Assembly (NCBI GenBank): GCA_007125275.1
Contig: SLDN01000041.1
Coordinates: 1-7,990, forward strand
Source: Bacteroidales bacterium
GTDB lineage: Bacteria > Bacteroidota > Bacteroidia > Bacteroidales > UBA7960
Length of the DNA stretch: 7,990 nt
Direction: 5' to 3'
Shown here: positions 1 through 5,900 of the stretch, piece by piece
Layout: each line of letters begins with the position of its first letter
Numbering within the stretch: the first letter of the stretch is position 1
Notes under the pieces: generated by a model
Seen by the model: only the letters and a program-made list of their open reading frames with translations
Told to the model about the DNA's origin: nothing
Databases searched by the model: none
Made by a program: the position numbers and the translations under genes

Positions 1-209
1 AGCAATCAGATGCCATCGCACTTGTCGTTAGTGAACAAACCGGAAAGATATCATGGTGCAAGGCTGGCGAAATCAAGCGAAACATTAAACCATTGCAGCT
101 CAAAGAACTGCTAGCCAAAGAGTTCTTATCCCGCAAGGAAGACGATAAAAACAAAAAAGCCCCAAAGTCTTTTTTCAAAAGGTTCTTAAAAAACCGTAAG
201 ATCAGATAG
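1..209 (+). CDS. Diadenylate cyclase (CdaA/DacA type), C-terminal fragment
   Basis: This is the 3' end of a gene that begins before the window; the reading frame starts at base 3 and ends with TAG at 207-209, leaving 68 residues. The visible part opens with SDAIALVVSEQTGKIS, which matches the end of the DisA_N (diadenylate cyclase) domain, where CdaA proteins typically read SDA-hydrophobic-VVSEETG-IS. Such enzymes condense two ATP into cyclic di-AMP and are normally anchored by N-terminal membrane helices, which lie outside the window, as do the DGA and RHR catalytic motifs. The last 20 residues are strongly basic (KKAPKSFFKRFLKNRKIR), which I read as a disordered tail. The gene converges on miaA with only 25 bp between the two stop codons. 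The family assignment rests on a short segment, so it is probable, not certain. Confidence 0.72.
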   Translation, partial: QSDAIALVVSEQTGKISWCKAGEIKRNIKPLQLKELLAKEFLSRKEDDKNKKAPKSFFKRFLKNRKIR

Positions 210-234
210 TTAATTGTTTGACAGCACGGATGGC

Positions 235-1134
235 TTATATTTTTTTCACATAATCCAATATTTTCTCCTTTTCAGATGGGTGAAAGACGGCGGCATCATC
301 ATATCGTCTGAACCACGTCTGCTGGCGCTTTGCATAACGGCGCGTATTGGTCATGATTTTCTCAATTGCAGTGTGCAGTGACCATTTGTTTGAGAGCCAG
401 TCAAACAGTTCCTTATATCCTACTGTATTGAGTGCATTCAGATGCCGCTTGTCATACAGGCTGATGGTTTCCTCAATCAGGCCATCTGTGATCATCTCGT
501 CCACCCTTTTATTGATCCTTGAAAATAATTCTTGTCGTGAACGATGAAGAACCACCTTTTTTATTGAAAATGGCCTTTGCTTCTGGTTGTTGGTTCTCAG
601 CTCCGTAAATGTTTTCCCTGTCGCCAGGCACACTTCCAGCGCACGCATGATGCGCTTGTGGTTGGCCGGATCTACGCGCGCATGATAATCGGGATCGACC
701 TGACGCAGACGTTTGCGAAGGCCGGGCAAACCTTCTTTTGCGTATAAATGATGTACTTCAAGCCTGATGGCAGGGTCAGGGTCGGGCAGTTCATCAATTC
801 CAAAACAGAGTGTGTCGATGTACAGACCGGAGCCACCTACCACCATAGCGTAATCAGACGACTGGAAAAGCTTACGCAACAATTCCAGTGCTTGTTTTTC
901 AAACATCGCCACATTATAGTAGTCTCTCACTGACAGATGTCCAACGAAATGGTGCTTTACTGCTTCAAGGGTTTGCTGTGATGGGGCTGCTGTGCCAATC
1001 TGCAGCTCCCGGTAAAACTGTCTGGCGTCGGCTGAAAGTATTTCTGCATTGAAGGTTCTTGCCAATTCTATACTCAGGTCGGTTTTGCCAACGGCAGTAG
1101 GTCCGGTAAGTACCAGCAGGCATTTATTTTTCAT
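235..1134 (-). CDS. miaA: tRNA dimethylallyltransferase MiaA
   Basis: MiaA transfers a dimethylallyl group from DMAPP to N6 of A37 in tRNAs reading UNN codons, giving i6A. The 299-residue product has the family's usual length. Visible motifs are the P-loop GPTAVGKT (11-18), SADARQFY (34-41), IGTAAPS (46-52), GGSGLYID (100-107), NHKRIMRALEV (158-168), TVGYKEL (237-243) and the C-terminal RRYAKRQQTWFRR (265-277). The usual DSRQ motif reads DARQ here. The frame stays open far upstream to 1335, but the ATG at 1134 places the P-loop at residue 11, as in homologues, and the upstream extension is only a shadow of the preceding gene. The start overlaps the end of the pRiA4b-like gene by 11 bp, so the two are almost certainly co-transcribed. 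The stop lies 25 bp from the convergent cyclase gene. Confidence 0.96.
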   Translation of the reverse strand: MKNKCLLVLTGPTAVGKTDLSIELARTFNAEILSADARQFYRELQIGTAAPSQQTLEAVKHHFVGHLSVRDYYNVAMFEKQALELLRKLFQSSDYAMVVGGSGLYIDTLCFGIDELPDPDPAIRLEVHHLYAKEGLPGLRKRLRQVDPDYHARVDPANHKRIMRALEVCLATGKTFTELRTNNQKQRPFSIKKVVLHRSRQELFSRINKRVDEMITDGLIEETISLYDKRHLNALNTVGYKELFDWLSNKWSLHTAIEKIMTNTRRYAKRQQTWFRRYDDAAVFHPSEKEKILDYVKKI

Positions 1135-1732
1135 CCAGGAATTCGTCTGGGGGTTCAGCATCGCCAAAAAAAGGATCCTCTCCATCAATTTGATTGAGGC
1201 CTGAGATATCCTCCGAAGACAAGTCCTCCTCAAAGTCCAGCATGTCAGGCATCTCAACACCAGGAAGCTGAGCAGGGGTAGCCGTAAGCTCACGAGGAAC
1301 AGGACCTTTGGACTTGCTAAAGCGTGGATAGGCAATGCTTTTGTCTTCAGGCATTATTTTTATGAGTTCTATGTAAAAGGTCCAACGGTTTATATAGTCA
1401 TACAAAAACATCAGGCGCTGGTGAGGGTCATCAATAAAGTCTTTCAGCTCGCTGTCGCGCATGAGCAAAGGCTTCTGCTGATTGTCAATATGATCATCCT
1501 CTTCAATGTGCTTTTTTCTTTCTATGGCGCTTGTTTCCAGAAGCTGAATCTCTTTTTGCTTGCGATAGCGGTGGTCGCAAATGTAAAAAGAGGCAAGCAT
1601 GCCGGGGTCAAGGCCCAGATTACCAAGAATGGCCTGGTGGAAGTCTTCAAAAGTCTGATCAGCACGCAACTCAATTTCTCTCAGGAAGTCGTCTTGATCT
1701 TCGAAGTTGACTTTAAATTTATATATCAGCAT
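1124..1732 (-). CDS. Plasmid pRiA4b ORF-3-like protein (Bacteroidota chromosomal type)
   Basis: The 202-residue product starts MLIYKFKVNFEDQDDFLREI and continues with TFEDFHQAIL and ASFYICD, then a segment ending in LMFLYDYINRWTFYIEL. This order matches the pRiA4b ORF-3-like domain (PF07929), whose bacterial members are named after plasmid and IS passenger genes but are common as chromosomal housekeeping neighbours in Bacteroidota. No biochemical function is established as far as I know. The last 50 or so residues are very acidic (DFEEDLSSEDISG, DEFLDEK) and probably disordered. The frame is open from 1765, but the ATG at 1732 matches the usual MxYKFKV start and leaves a normal leader behind a candidate promoter at 1774-1803; the 1765 ATG would lie almost at the transcription start. 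The gene overlaps miaA by 11 bp, which suggests coupled expression and possibly a tRNA-linked role; the latter is inference. Confidence 0.82.
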   Translation of the reverse strand: MLIYKFKVNFEDQDDFLREIELRADQTFEDFHQAILGNLGLDPGMLASFYICDHRYRKQKEIQLLETSAIERKKHIEEDDHIDNQQKPLLMRDSELKDFIDDPHQRLMFLYDYINRWTFYIELIKIMPEDKSIAYPRFSKSKGPVPRELTATPAQLPGVEMPDMLDFEEDLSSEDISGLNQIDGEDPFFGDAEPPDEFLDEK

Positions 1733-1773
1733 AAAGCTCAGCTTATTCAGCCCGCAACGAGGCATTGTTTTGA

Positions 1774-1803
1774 CAAAAATAAGAATAAATAATTAAAATT
1801 CAA
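1774..1803 (-). promoter_or_regulatory. Candidate Bacteroidota sigma-ABfr promoter for the pRiA4b-like gene and miaA
   Basis: Read on the minus strand, TTG (1803-1801) is followed by 19 bp and then TATTTTTG (1781-1774). This fits the Bacteroidota pattern of a -33 TTG and a -7 TAnnTTTG box separated by about 19-21 bp. Transcription would start near 1767, giving a leader of about 35 nt to the ATG at 1732. It lies in the 89-bp gap after the CCA enzyme gene, so this pair may have its own promoter in addition to read-through. The region is AT-rich, so a chance match is possible. Confidence 0.42.
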
Positions 1804-1821
1804 TATGCAGGCCATCCCTCA

Positions 1822-3276
1822 TCATGATGCCCCATCAAGCTCTTTTGTTTTTAGTCCTAGCTTCTTTCCTTCTTCCAGCATTAGCGCCAGGGCTTCTTCC
1901 CTGTTATTCTGTATATCTCCCTCGAGGATGGCTTCTCGTATAGCTGTTTTAATAAGGCCAACTTCTTTAGATGGAGAAATACCGAATGTTTGCATGATGT
2001 CGTCGCCGCTTACCGGTGGCTGCCAGTTTCTCAGGCGATCTTTTTCTTCGGTTTCCTTAAGCTTTCGCCGAACGAGTCCAAAGTTCGCGAGGTATTTTTT
2101 TACTTTGTCGGGGTTGGCCGAAGTGATGTCGGCCTCGCACAGCATCATTAAATCGTCAATGTCGTCGCTGGCCTCGAACAGCAGCCGCCTCACGGCTGAA
2201 TCGGTAACGATACTTTCGGTCAAAGCGATGGGCCGCAGGTGAAGCAGCACCAGTTTTTGCACATAACGCATTTTTTCATTCATCGGCAGTTTCAGCCGCT
2301 TGAAAATCTCCTTGACCATTTTTTGTCCCACGAATTCGTGACCATGGAAGGTCCAGCCGGACACTTCATCAAAGCGCTTGGTGGCAGGCTTGGCAATATC
2401 GTGCAGCAGTGCCGCCCATCTGAGCCATAAATCGCCGGAGAATTCTGCAAGCTTATCAAGTACTTGCATCGTATGATAAAAATTGTCTTTATGTGCCTTA
2501 CCGTTTACAACTTCAACACCATGCATGGCTTCAAGCTCAGGAAAGAAATGTGCCAGCAGGCCGGTTGCTCTGAGCCGCTTGATTCCTTTGCCCGGCTGTT
2601 TGGATAGCATGATCTTGTTGAATTCATCCATCACCCTTTCAGCAGACACAATACTGATTCGATGTGCATTGCGCTTGATGGCTTCAAAAGATGCATAATC
2701 AATTTCAAAATCCAGCTGTGCCGCAAACCGGACAGCACGCATCATCCGCAATGGGTCATCAGAGTATGTGATGTCGGGATCAAGGGGAGTTCTTAATATC
2801 TTCTTTTCAATGTCGTCAACACCACCAAATGGATCAATAAGTCTGCCAAAATCTTTTTTATTCAGGCTGATGGCCATTGCGTTGATGGTAAAATCACGCC
2901 TCGCAATATCTTCATCAAGGCTGCCATCTTCAACAATCGGCTTGCGCGAGTCTTCGCGATAAGATTCCTTGCGTGCACCTACAAATTCTATTTGAAAGCC
3001 CTGATAGTTTAGCATTGCGGTCCCAAAATTTTTGTAGACCTTGAGAAATCTTTTTCGATCAATTATAGTGGCGACCGCAGACGCCAGTTCAATGCCACTG
3101 CCCACTACGACGATATCAATATCGACAGAGCGCCTGGAAAGGTAAATGTCGCGCACCCACCCGCCAACAACATATGCCGGCTTTCGTAGCCTGGCGGCGG
3201 CCTCCGCCACAACTTGTATAACAACGTTATTTAAATGCTCTTCCAAAGAAAAAATATTGAGTGAGGGCCCCGTCAA
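1822..3276 (-). CDS. CCA tRNA nucleotidyltransferase with HD domain
   Basis: Class II nucleotidyltransferase that adds or repairs the 3'-CCA end of tRNA from CTP and ATP. The product is 484 residues. In order it shows GGWVRD (38-43), the metal-binding DID (52-54), RRDFTINAMA (126-135, the ERxxxxA/RRDxxxNA-type motif), and DPLRMMRAVRF (174-184), which belongs to the nucleotide and RNA-binding head. An HD phosphohydrolase-type domain follows, with H268, LLHDIAKP (290-297) and HGHE (311-314). There is no ATG before residue 88. The start used is TTG at 3276, preceded by a GGGGG stretch 12 nt away; another TTG at 3246 would give MEEHLNN and matches typical family N-termini equally well. The start is therefore uncertain by 10 residues. 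It lies 75 bp downstream of the tsaC-type gene and 89 bp upstream of the pRiA4b-like gene, all on one strand. A poly(A) polymerase is a formal alternative, but HD-containing members are usually CCA enzymes. Confidence 0.92.
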   Translation of the reverse strand: MTGPSLNIFSLEEHLNNVVIQVVAEAAARLRKPAYVVGGWVRDIYLSRRSVDIDIVVVGSGIELASAVATIIDRKRFLKVYKNFGTAMLNYQGFQIEFVGARKESYREDSRKPIVEDGSLDEDIARRDFTINAMAISLNKKDFGRLIDPFGGVDDIEKKILRTPLDPDITYSDDPLRMMRAVRFAAQLDFEIDYASFEAIKRNAHRISIVSAERVMDEFNKIMLSKQPGKGIKRLRATGLLAHFFPELEAMHGVEVVNGKAHKDNFYHTMQVLDKLAEFSGDLWLRWAALLHDIAKPATKRFDEVSGWTFHGHEFVGQKMVKEIFKRLKLPMNEKMRYVQKLVLLHLRPIALTESIVTDSAVRRLLFEASDDIDDLMMLCEADITSANPDKVKKYLANFGLVRRKLKETEEKDRLRNWQPPVSGDDIMQTFGISPSKEVGLIKTAIREAILEGDIQNNREEALALMLEEGKKLGLKTKELDGAS

Positions 3277-3307
3277 TATGTCGCAAAGCCCCCGGTTAAA
3301 AACGAAT

Positions 3308-3316
3308 GCAAAATTA
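3308..3316 (-). promoter_or_regulatory. Candidate -7 box upstream of the CCA enzyme gene
   Basis: The minus strand reads TAATTTTGC, matching TAnnTTTGC, the extended Bacteroidota -7 element. A start point about 7 nt further on would leave a leader of roughly 25 nt to the TTG at 3276. The -33 element is poor: the nearest TTG (3334-3332) is only 15 bp away and the next TTTG (3350-3347) is 30 bp away. It may be a weak internal promoter within the 75-bp gap after the tsaC-type gene, or chance. Confidence 0.28.
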
Positions 3317-3351
3317 TAAAACTACCCGACACAATAGGCCTTAACACAAAA

Positions 3352-3921
3352 CTAATTTCTTAAAATGCGAATCTCTGCACCATTATCAATTTTGACTATG
3401 GTTGAAGGCTTTGGCCTGGCAATCGTATTTTGCTCTAAAGGAACGATATAGTCCACTGATTGCTTGATCTGTTCATCGATTGACCTGAAAGAATACGGCA
3501 ATTGGGCGCCACTGATATTGGCCGATGTGGAAATAAGGGGTTTGCCAAATGCACACAGAAGCTGCTGACAAAAAGCGTGATCAGGTATGCGTACGGCTAT
3601 TGAGCCATCACCTGAAACCACATTTTTTGGCAGGTTTTTACCACCAGGGTAAATTACCGTAAGAGGTTCAGGAACACTCGCAAGGAGCTCAATGACAATA
3701 TCCGGAATCGTTGTAACATAATTGCTGAGCATCTCCTGATCCTTCACAATGATGATGAACGATTTGTTAGAAATGCGTTCCTTGATATTATAAACCTTCT
3801 CAACCGCTCTGGCATTTGTAGCATCGCAACCAATGCCCCAGATTGTATCAGTAGGATACAAAATGACTCCACCTGTGGTGAGTACCGATAAAACTTCCCC
3901 CAACTGCTGTTCTTGCAACAT
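3352..3921 (-). CDS. L-threonylcarbamoyladenylate synthase (TsaC/YrdC/Sua5 family)
   Basis: Makes threonylcarbamoyl-AMP from threonine, bicarbonate and ATP, the first step of t6A37 formation in ANN-decoding tRNAs. The 189-residue product is a short TsaC/YrdC-type protein without the C-terminal Sua5 domain. Visible motifs are YPTDTIWGIGCDA (22-34), the KxR segment NIKERISNK (45-53), PEPLTVIYPG (84-93), SIAVRIPDH (107-115) and STSANISG (131-138), which together line the nucleotide and threonine pocket. The first proline-rich motif reads PEP where PGP is usual. The ATG at 3921 was chosen over a TTG at 3945 because it puts the conserved N-terminal segment at the normal distance. It is the first gene of the minus-strand tRNA block; I see no convincing TAnnTTTG box just upstream of it. 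Confidence 0.94.
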   Translation of the reverse strand: MLQEQQLGEVLSVLTTGGVILYPTDTIWGIGCDATNARAVEKVYNIKERISNKSFIIIVKDQEMLSNYVTTIPDIVIELLASVPEPLTVIYPGGKNLPKNVVSGDGSIAVRIPDHAFCQQLLCAFGKPLISTSANISGAQLPYSFRSIDEQIKQSVDYIVPLEQNTIARPKPSTIVKIDNGAEIRILRN

Positions 3922-4020
3922 AATCCAAAAAAATATCTTAAACAAACTTCAATAAACTGCTAACTGCTGATAAAAAACCTTGTAAAACCAACTCGTGAAT
4001 GCGGATTTATCATTCGAACA

Positions 4021-4131
4021 ATGCGCTTATACAAAATGTTTTCAAAAGCACATAATATTTCATGCAAAGCAGCAATTCTGATCACACTGCTTTTTTTAAA
4101 TTACAGCTTACTATCAGTGGCAAATTTATAA
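4021..4131 (+). CDS. Possible small ORF with signal peptide-like sequence
   Basis: ATG at 4021 opens a 36-codon frame ending in TAA at 4129-4131. The N-terminal half is basic (K5, K9, K16 and R2) and is followed by a hydrophobic run, AILITLLFLNYSLLSVA, which looks like a membrane segment or a signal peptide ending in a plausible SxA cleavage site. An internal ATG at 4036 would give 31 residues. There is no clear ribosome-binding site or promoter box of its own. It could be a real small membrane protein, the 5' remnant of a lost secreted-protein gene, or chance in AT-rich DNA. I consider chance quite likely. Confidence 0.17.
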   Translation: MRLYKMFSKAHNISCKAAILITLLFLNYSLLSVANL

Positions 4132-4274
4132 AATTATTATAGCAAAACACTACCCGGAGCTCTTCATTTGTTTTATATTTACGCAACCTATTGATAACCT
4201 GATTCTTATACAGTGATGTTTGCTTTTGGATTTTTGCTGTTTAAACATAACAATAACAACTCAATTTAGCCCTG

Positions 4275-4302
4275 TAATTTGCTATATTTGCATCACAAAT
4301 TA
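4275..4302. repeat. 7-bp inverted repeat flanking the candidate promoter box
   Basis: TAATTTG (4275-4281) and its exact reverse complement CAAATTA (4296-4302) are separated by 14 bp that contain the -7-like box TATATTTG. The position and symmetry would suit an operator for a dimeric regulator, but short AT-rich inverted repeats arise easily by chance. Confidence 0.25.
4283..4290 (+). promoter_or_regulatory. Candidate -7 promoter box for the O-antigen ligase-like gene
   Basis: TATATTTG followed by C matches the Bacteroidota -7 consensus TAnnTTTG(C). Transcription would start near 4296-4298, about 50 nt before the ATG at 4347. That argues against the earlier in-frame ATG at 4302, which would leave almost no leader. 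I find no clear TTG or TTTG element 19-21 bp upstream, so the promoter would have a weak -33 half. Confidence 0.36.
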
Positions 4303-4346
4303 TGGTGGCAGAAAATCGGGTGGTGATTAATCGAAATTTCATTATA

Positions 4347-5900
4347 ATGGACAGGCGCTCAATACATAGCTACATATACTTTTTTGGTTTGTGCCTGCTG
4401 GCAATGTCGATTCCCACGTCGCGGTTCATGATGAGCGTTTCCCAGATCATTCTCGGTGTAAACTGGTTATTGGAGGGTGGTTACCCCGAAAAGTTCAGAC
4501 GTTTTGCCAGCAACAGGGCGGCTTGGTTTTTTACAGGCATATTTTTCGTGCACATCATCGGCCTGTTGTGGTCAACCGATCTTGAATATGGCTTTCTTAA
4601 CGATTTAAAAAGCAAACTGCCAACCCTGACCCTCACATTCCTGGTTGTTTCATCAAAGCCATTGCCACTTAAAAAGCTGTTCTTTCTCTTGTGGTTGTTT
4701 TGTATAACGATTTTCGTGACATCCATTGTTGGATTAATTGTTTATCACACAGGCGACTATCTTGATCCGCGAAAAAGAATGCCATTTATTCCTCACGTTT
4801 ATTTTAGTATGATGGTGGTTTTTGTGATCGTTTTGTTGCCATGGCTGGGTCATCGTTTCACGAGAAAGAAAGGCATCTTGCTCGTTTTGTATCTTGCTGT
4901 AATCTGGTTAACATACTATCTTTTCCTGCTGAGCGCAATGACCGGCATCTTATGTCTTGCAGGTGTGATAGCTTTCCTGATCATTCGTGGCATGGTGAAA
5001 TGGCGCAGCTCACTGTTAAAGGCGCTCACAGTGTTTTCTATCGTTATTGTTGCCGCAATCTCCATTGGCATCATTATATTTATGCATAAGAATGTAAGTA
5101 TGGTTATTGAGGTTCCTTCATCTACTCTTCAAGAAAGGACAGCCCTTGGCAACGATTACGAGCATCAATTTGATATGAATATGCGTGAAAACGGGCATCA
5201 GGTTTTTTATTTTCTTGCAGAAGATGAGTTACGCAAGGCCTGGAATGAGCGCAGCACTTTTGATTACGATGGTTCAGACAGGTCAGGTCAAAAGCTTCAT
5301 GCCACGCTGTTCAGGTATATGGCATCATTGGGTCTGCGAAAAGACCGGGAGGGACTCGAAGCTCTGGGCGATGCCGATATTCTGGCCATCGAGCGGGGCA
5401 CCCCAAACTACCTTTACACCCAATGGCCCACAAGTCTGGTCAGAATACACCAGACCGTATGGGAGGTTTACCAATACCGTCAAACAGGCAACCCTTCGGG
5501 ACACACCTTTACACAGCGTCTTGAACTATGGAGAGGCAGCTTTGTTGCCTTCAGGGAAAAACCGGTTTTTGGCTGGGGCACAGGTGATATATTCATTGCC
5601 GTTGATTATGGCCTCAACAAGATCAACTCAAAAATGGATAACTACCATATGAAGCCCCACAATCAGTACCTGCTGTTTCTCTTGACACTCGGGGTTGCGG
5701 GATCACTGATCATATATGTATTGTATTTCCTTTATGCCAAAGAAACCAAAGCCTTCAGCCATCTGCCATTTAATGTGTTTGTAGTCGTTATGCTCGTGTC
5801 AATGATCGGCAATAACCCCATCGACGCTCAAACAGGGCAAACATTTTTCACATTTATCACCCTTGCTTTTGGGGTGTTGATGCATCAAAAAGATGGATAA
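4347..5900 (+). CDS. O-antigen ligase/polymerase-family membrane protein (Wzy_C type)
   Basis: The product is 517 residues and strongly hydrophobic. I count about nine membrane segments in residues 8-250, then a soluble stretch of about 180 residues, then about three more helices after residue 440. The soluble part ends with the family signature: RLELWRGSF, KPVFGWGTGD (GWGTGD at 409-414) and KPHNQYLLF (PHNQYL at 437-442). This fits the Wzy_C domain (PF04932) of WaaL-type O-antigen ligases and related polymerases, which join lipid-linked glycans to an acceptor at the periplasmic face of the inner membrane. The soluble loop also carries SLGLRKD (327-333), which I recall in other Bacteroidota members. 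The ATG at 4347 is preferred over 4302 because of the promoter position. Sequence alone does not separate ligase from polymerase or protein O-oligosaccharyltransferase. The end overlaps the convergent 141-residue gene by 16 bp. Confidence 0.82.
   Translation: MDRRSIHSYIYFFGLCLLAMSIPTSRFMMSVSQIILGVNWLLEGGYPEKFRRFASNRAAWFFTGIFFVHIIGLLWSTDLEYGFLNDLKSKLPTLTLTFLVVSSKPLPLKKLFFLLWLFCITIFVTSIVGLIVYHTGDYLDPRKRMPFIPHVYFSMMVVFVIVLLPWLGHRFTRKKGILLVLYLAVIWLTYYLFLLSAMTGILCLAGVIAFLIIRGMVKWRSSLLKALTVFSIVIVAAISIGIIIFMHKNVSMVIEVPSSTLQERTALGNDYEHQFDMNMRENGHQVFYFLAEDELRKAWNERSTFDYDGSDRSGQKLHATLFRYMASLGLRKDREGLEALGDADILAIERGTPNYLYTQWPTSLVRIHQTVWEVYQYRQTGNPSGHTFTQRLELWRGSFVAFREKPVFGWGTGDIFIAVDYGLNKINSKMDNYHMKPHNQYLLFLLTLGVAGSLIIYVLYFLYAKETKAFSHLPFNVFVVVMLVSMIGNNPIDAQTGQTFFTFITLAFGVLMHQKDG

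Larger units (their letters stand above)
3946..4346. other. Divergent AT-rich intergenic region between tsaC-type gene and O-antigen ligase-like gene
   Basis: About 400 bp separate the two divergent genes, and both flanking transcripts should begin here. The stretch is clearly richer in A and T than the genes around it. It holds one good -7-like box (4283-4290) facing the ligase gene, a 7-bp inverted repeat around that box (4275-4281 and 4296-4302), and one 36-codon ORF with a hydrophobic end (4021-4131). I see no tRNA cloverleaf, riboswitch or mobile-element end in it. Confidence 0.6.

Noticed and set aside
177..195. Hairpin GGTTCTTAAAAAACC as a minus-strand terminator after miaA
   Set aside because: The stem depends on a G-T pair and a short loop, has only four Ts after it, and lies in the lysine/phenylalanine codons of the cyclase gene; too weak to call.
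210..260. Intrinsic terminator for the diadenylate cyclase gene near the T-run at about 240
   Set aside because: Seven Ts are present, but the preceding bases offer only a 3-bp stem.
1135..1335. N-terminal extension of the miaA frame up to 1335
   Set aside because: The extra 67 residues run antiparallel to no family feature and lie wholly over the pRiA4b-like coding region in another frame; the ATG at 1134 gives a normal MiaA.
1124..1765. Mobile element, because pRiA4b ORF-3 proteins are often IS or plasmid passengers
   Set aside because: No transposase, terminal inverted repeats or target duplication are visible, and the overlap with miaA argues for a resident gene.
1421..1792. 123-codon plus-strand frame opposite the pRiA4b-like gene
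   Set aside because: It is antisense to a recognised gene and shows no motif; it has the look of a complementary-strand shadow.
3995..4016. GAATG/CATTC inverted repeat upstream of the tsaC-type gene as an operator
   Set aside because: Only five base pairs with no associated promoter box; expected by chance in 400 bp.
4481..4726. 81-codon minus-strand frame inside the ligase-like gene
   Set aside because: It is antisense to predicted membrane segments and has no start signal or homology that I can see.
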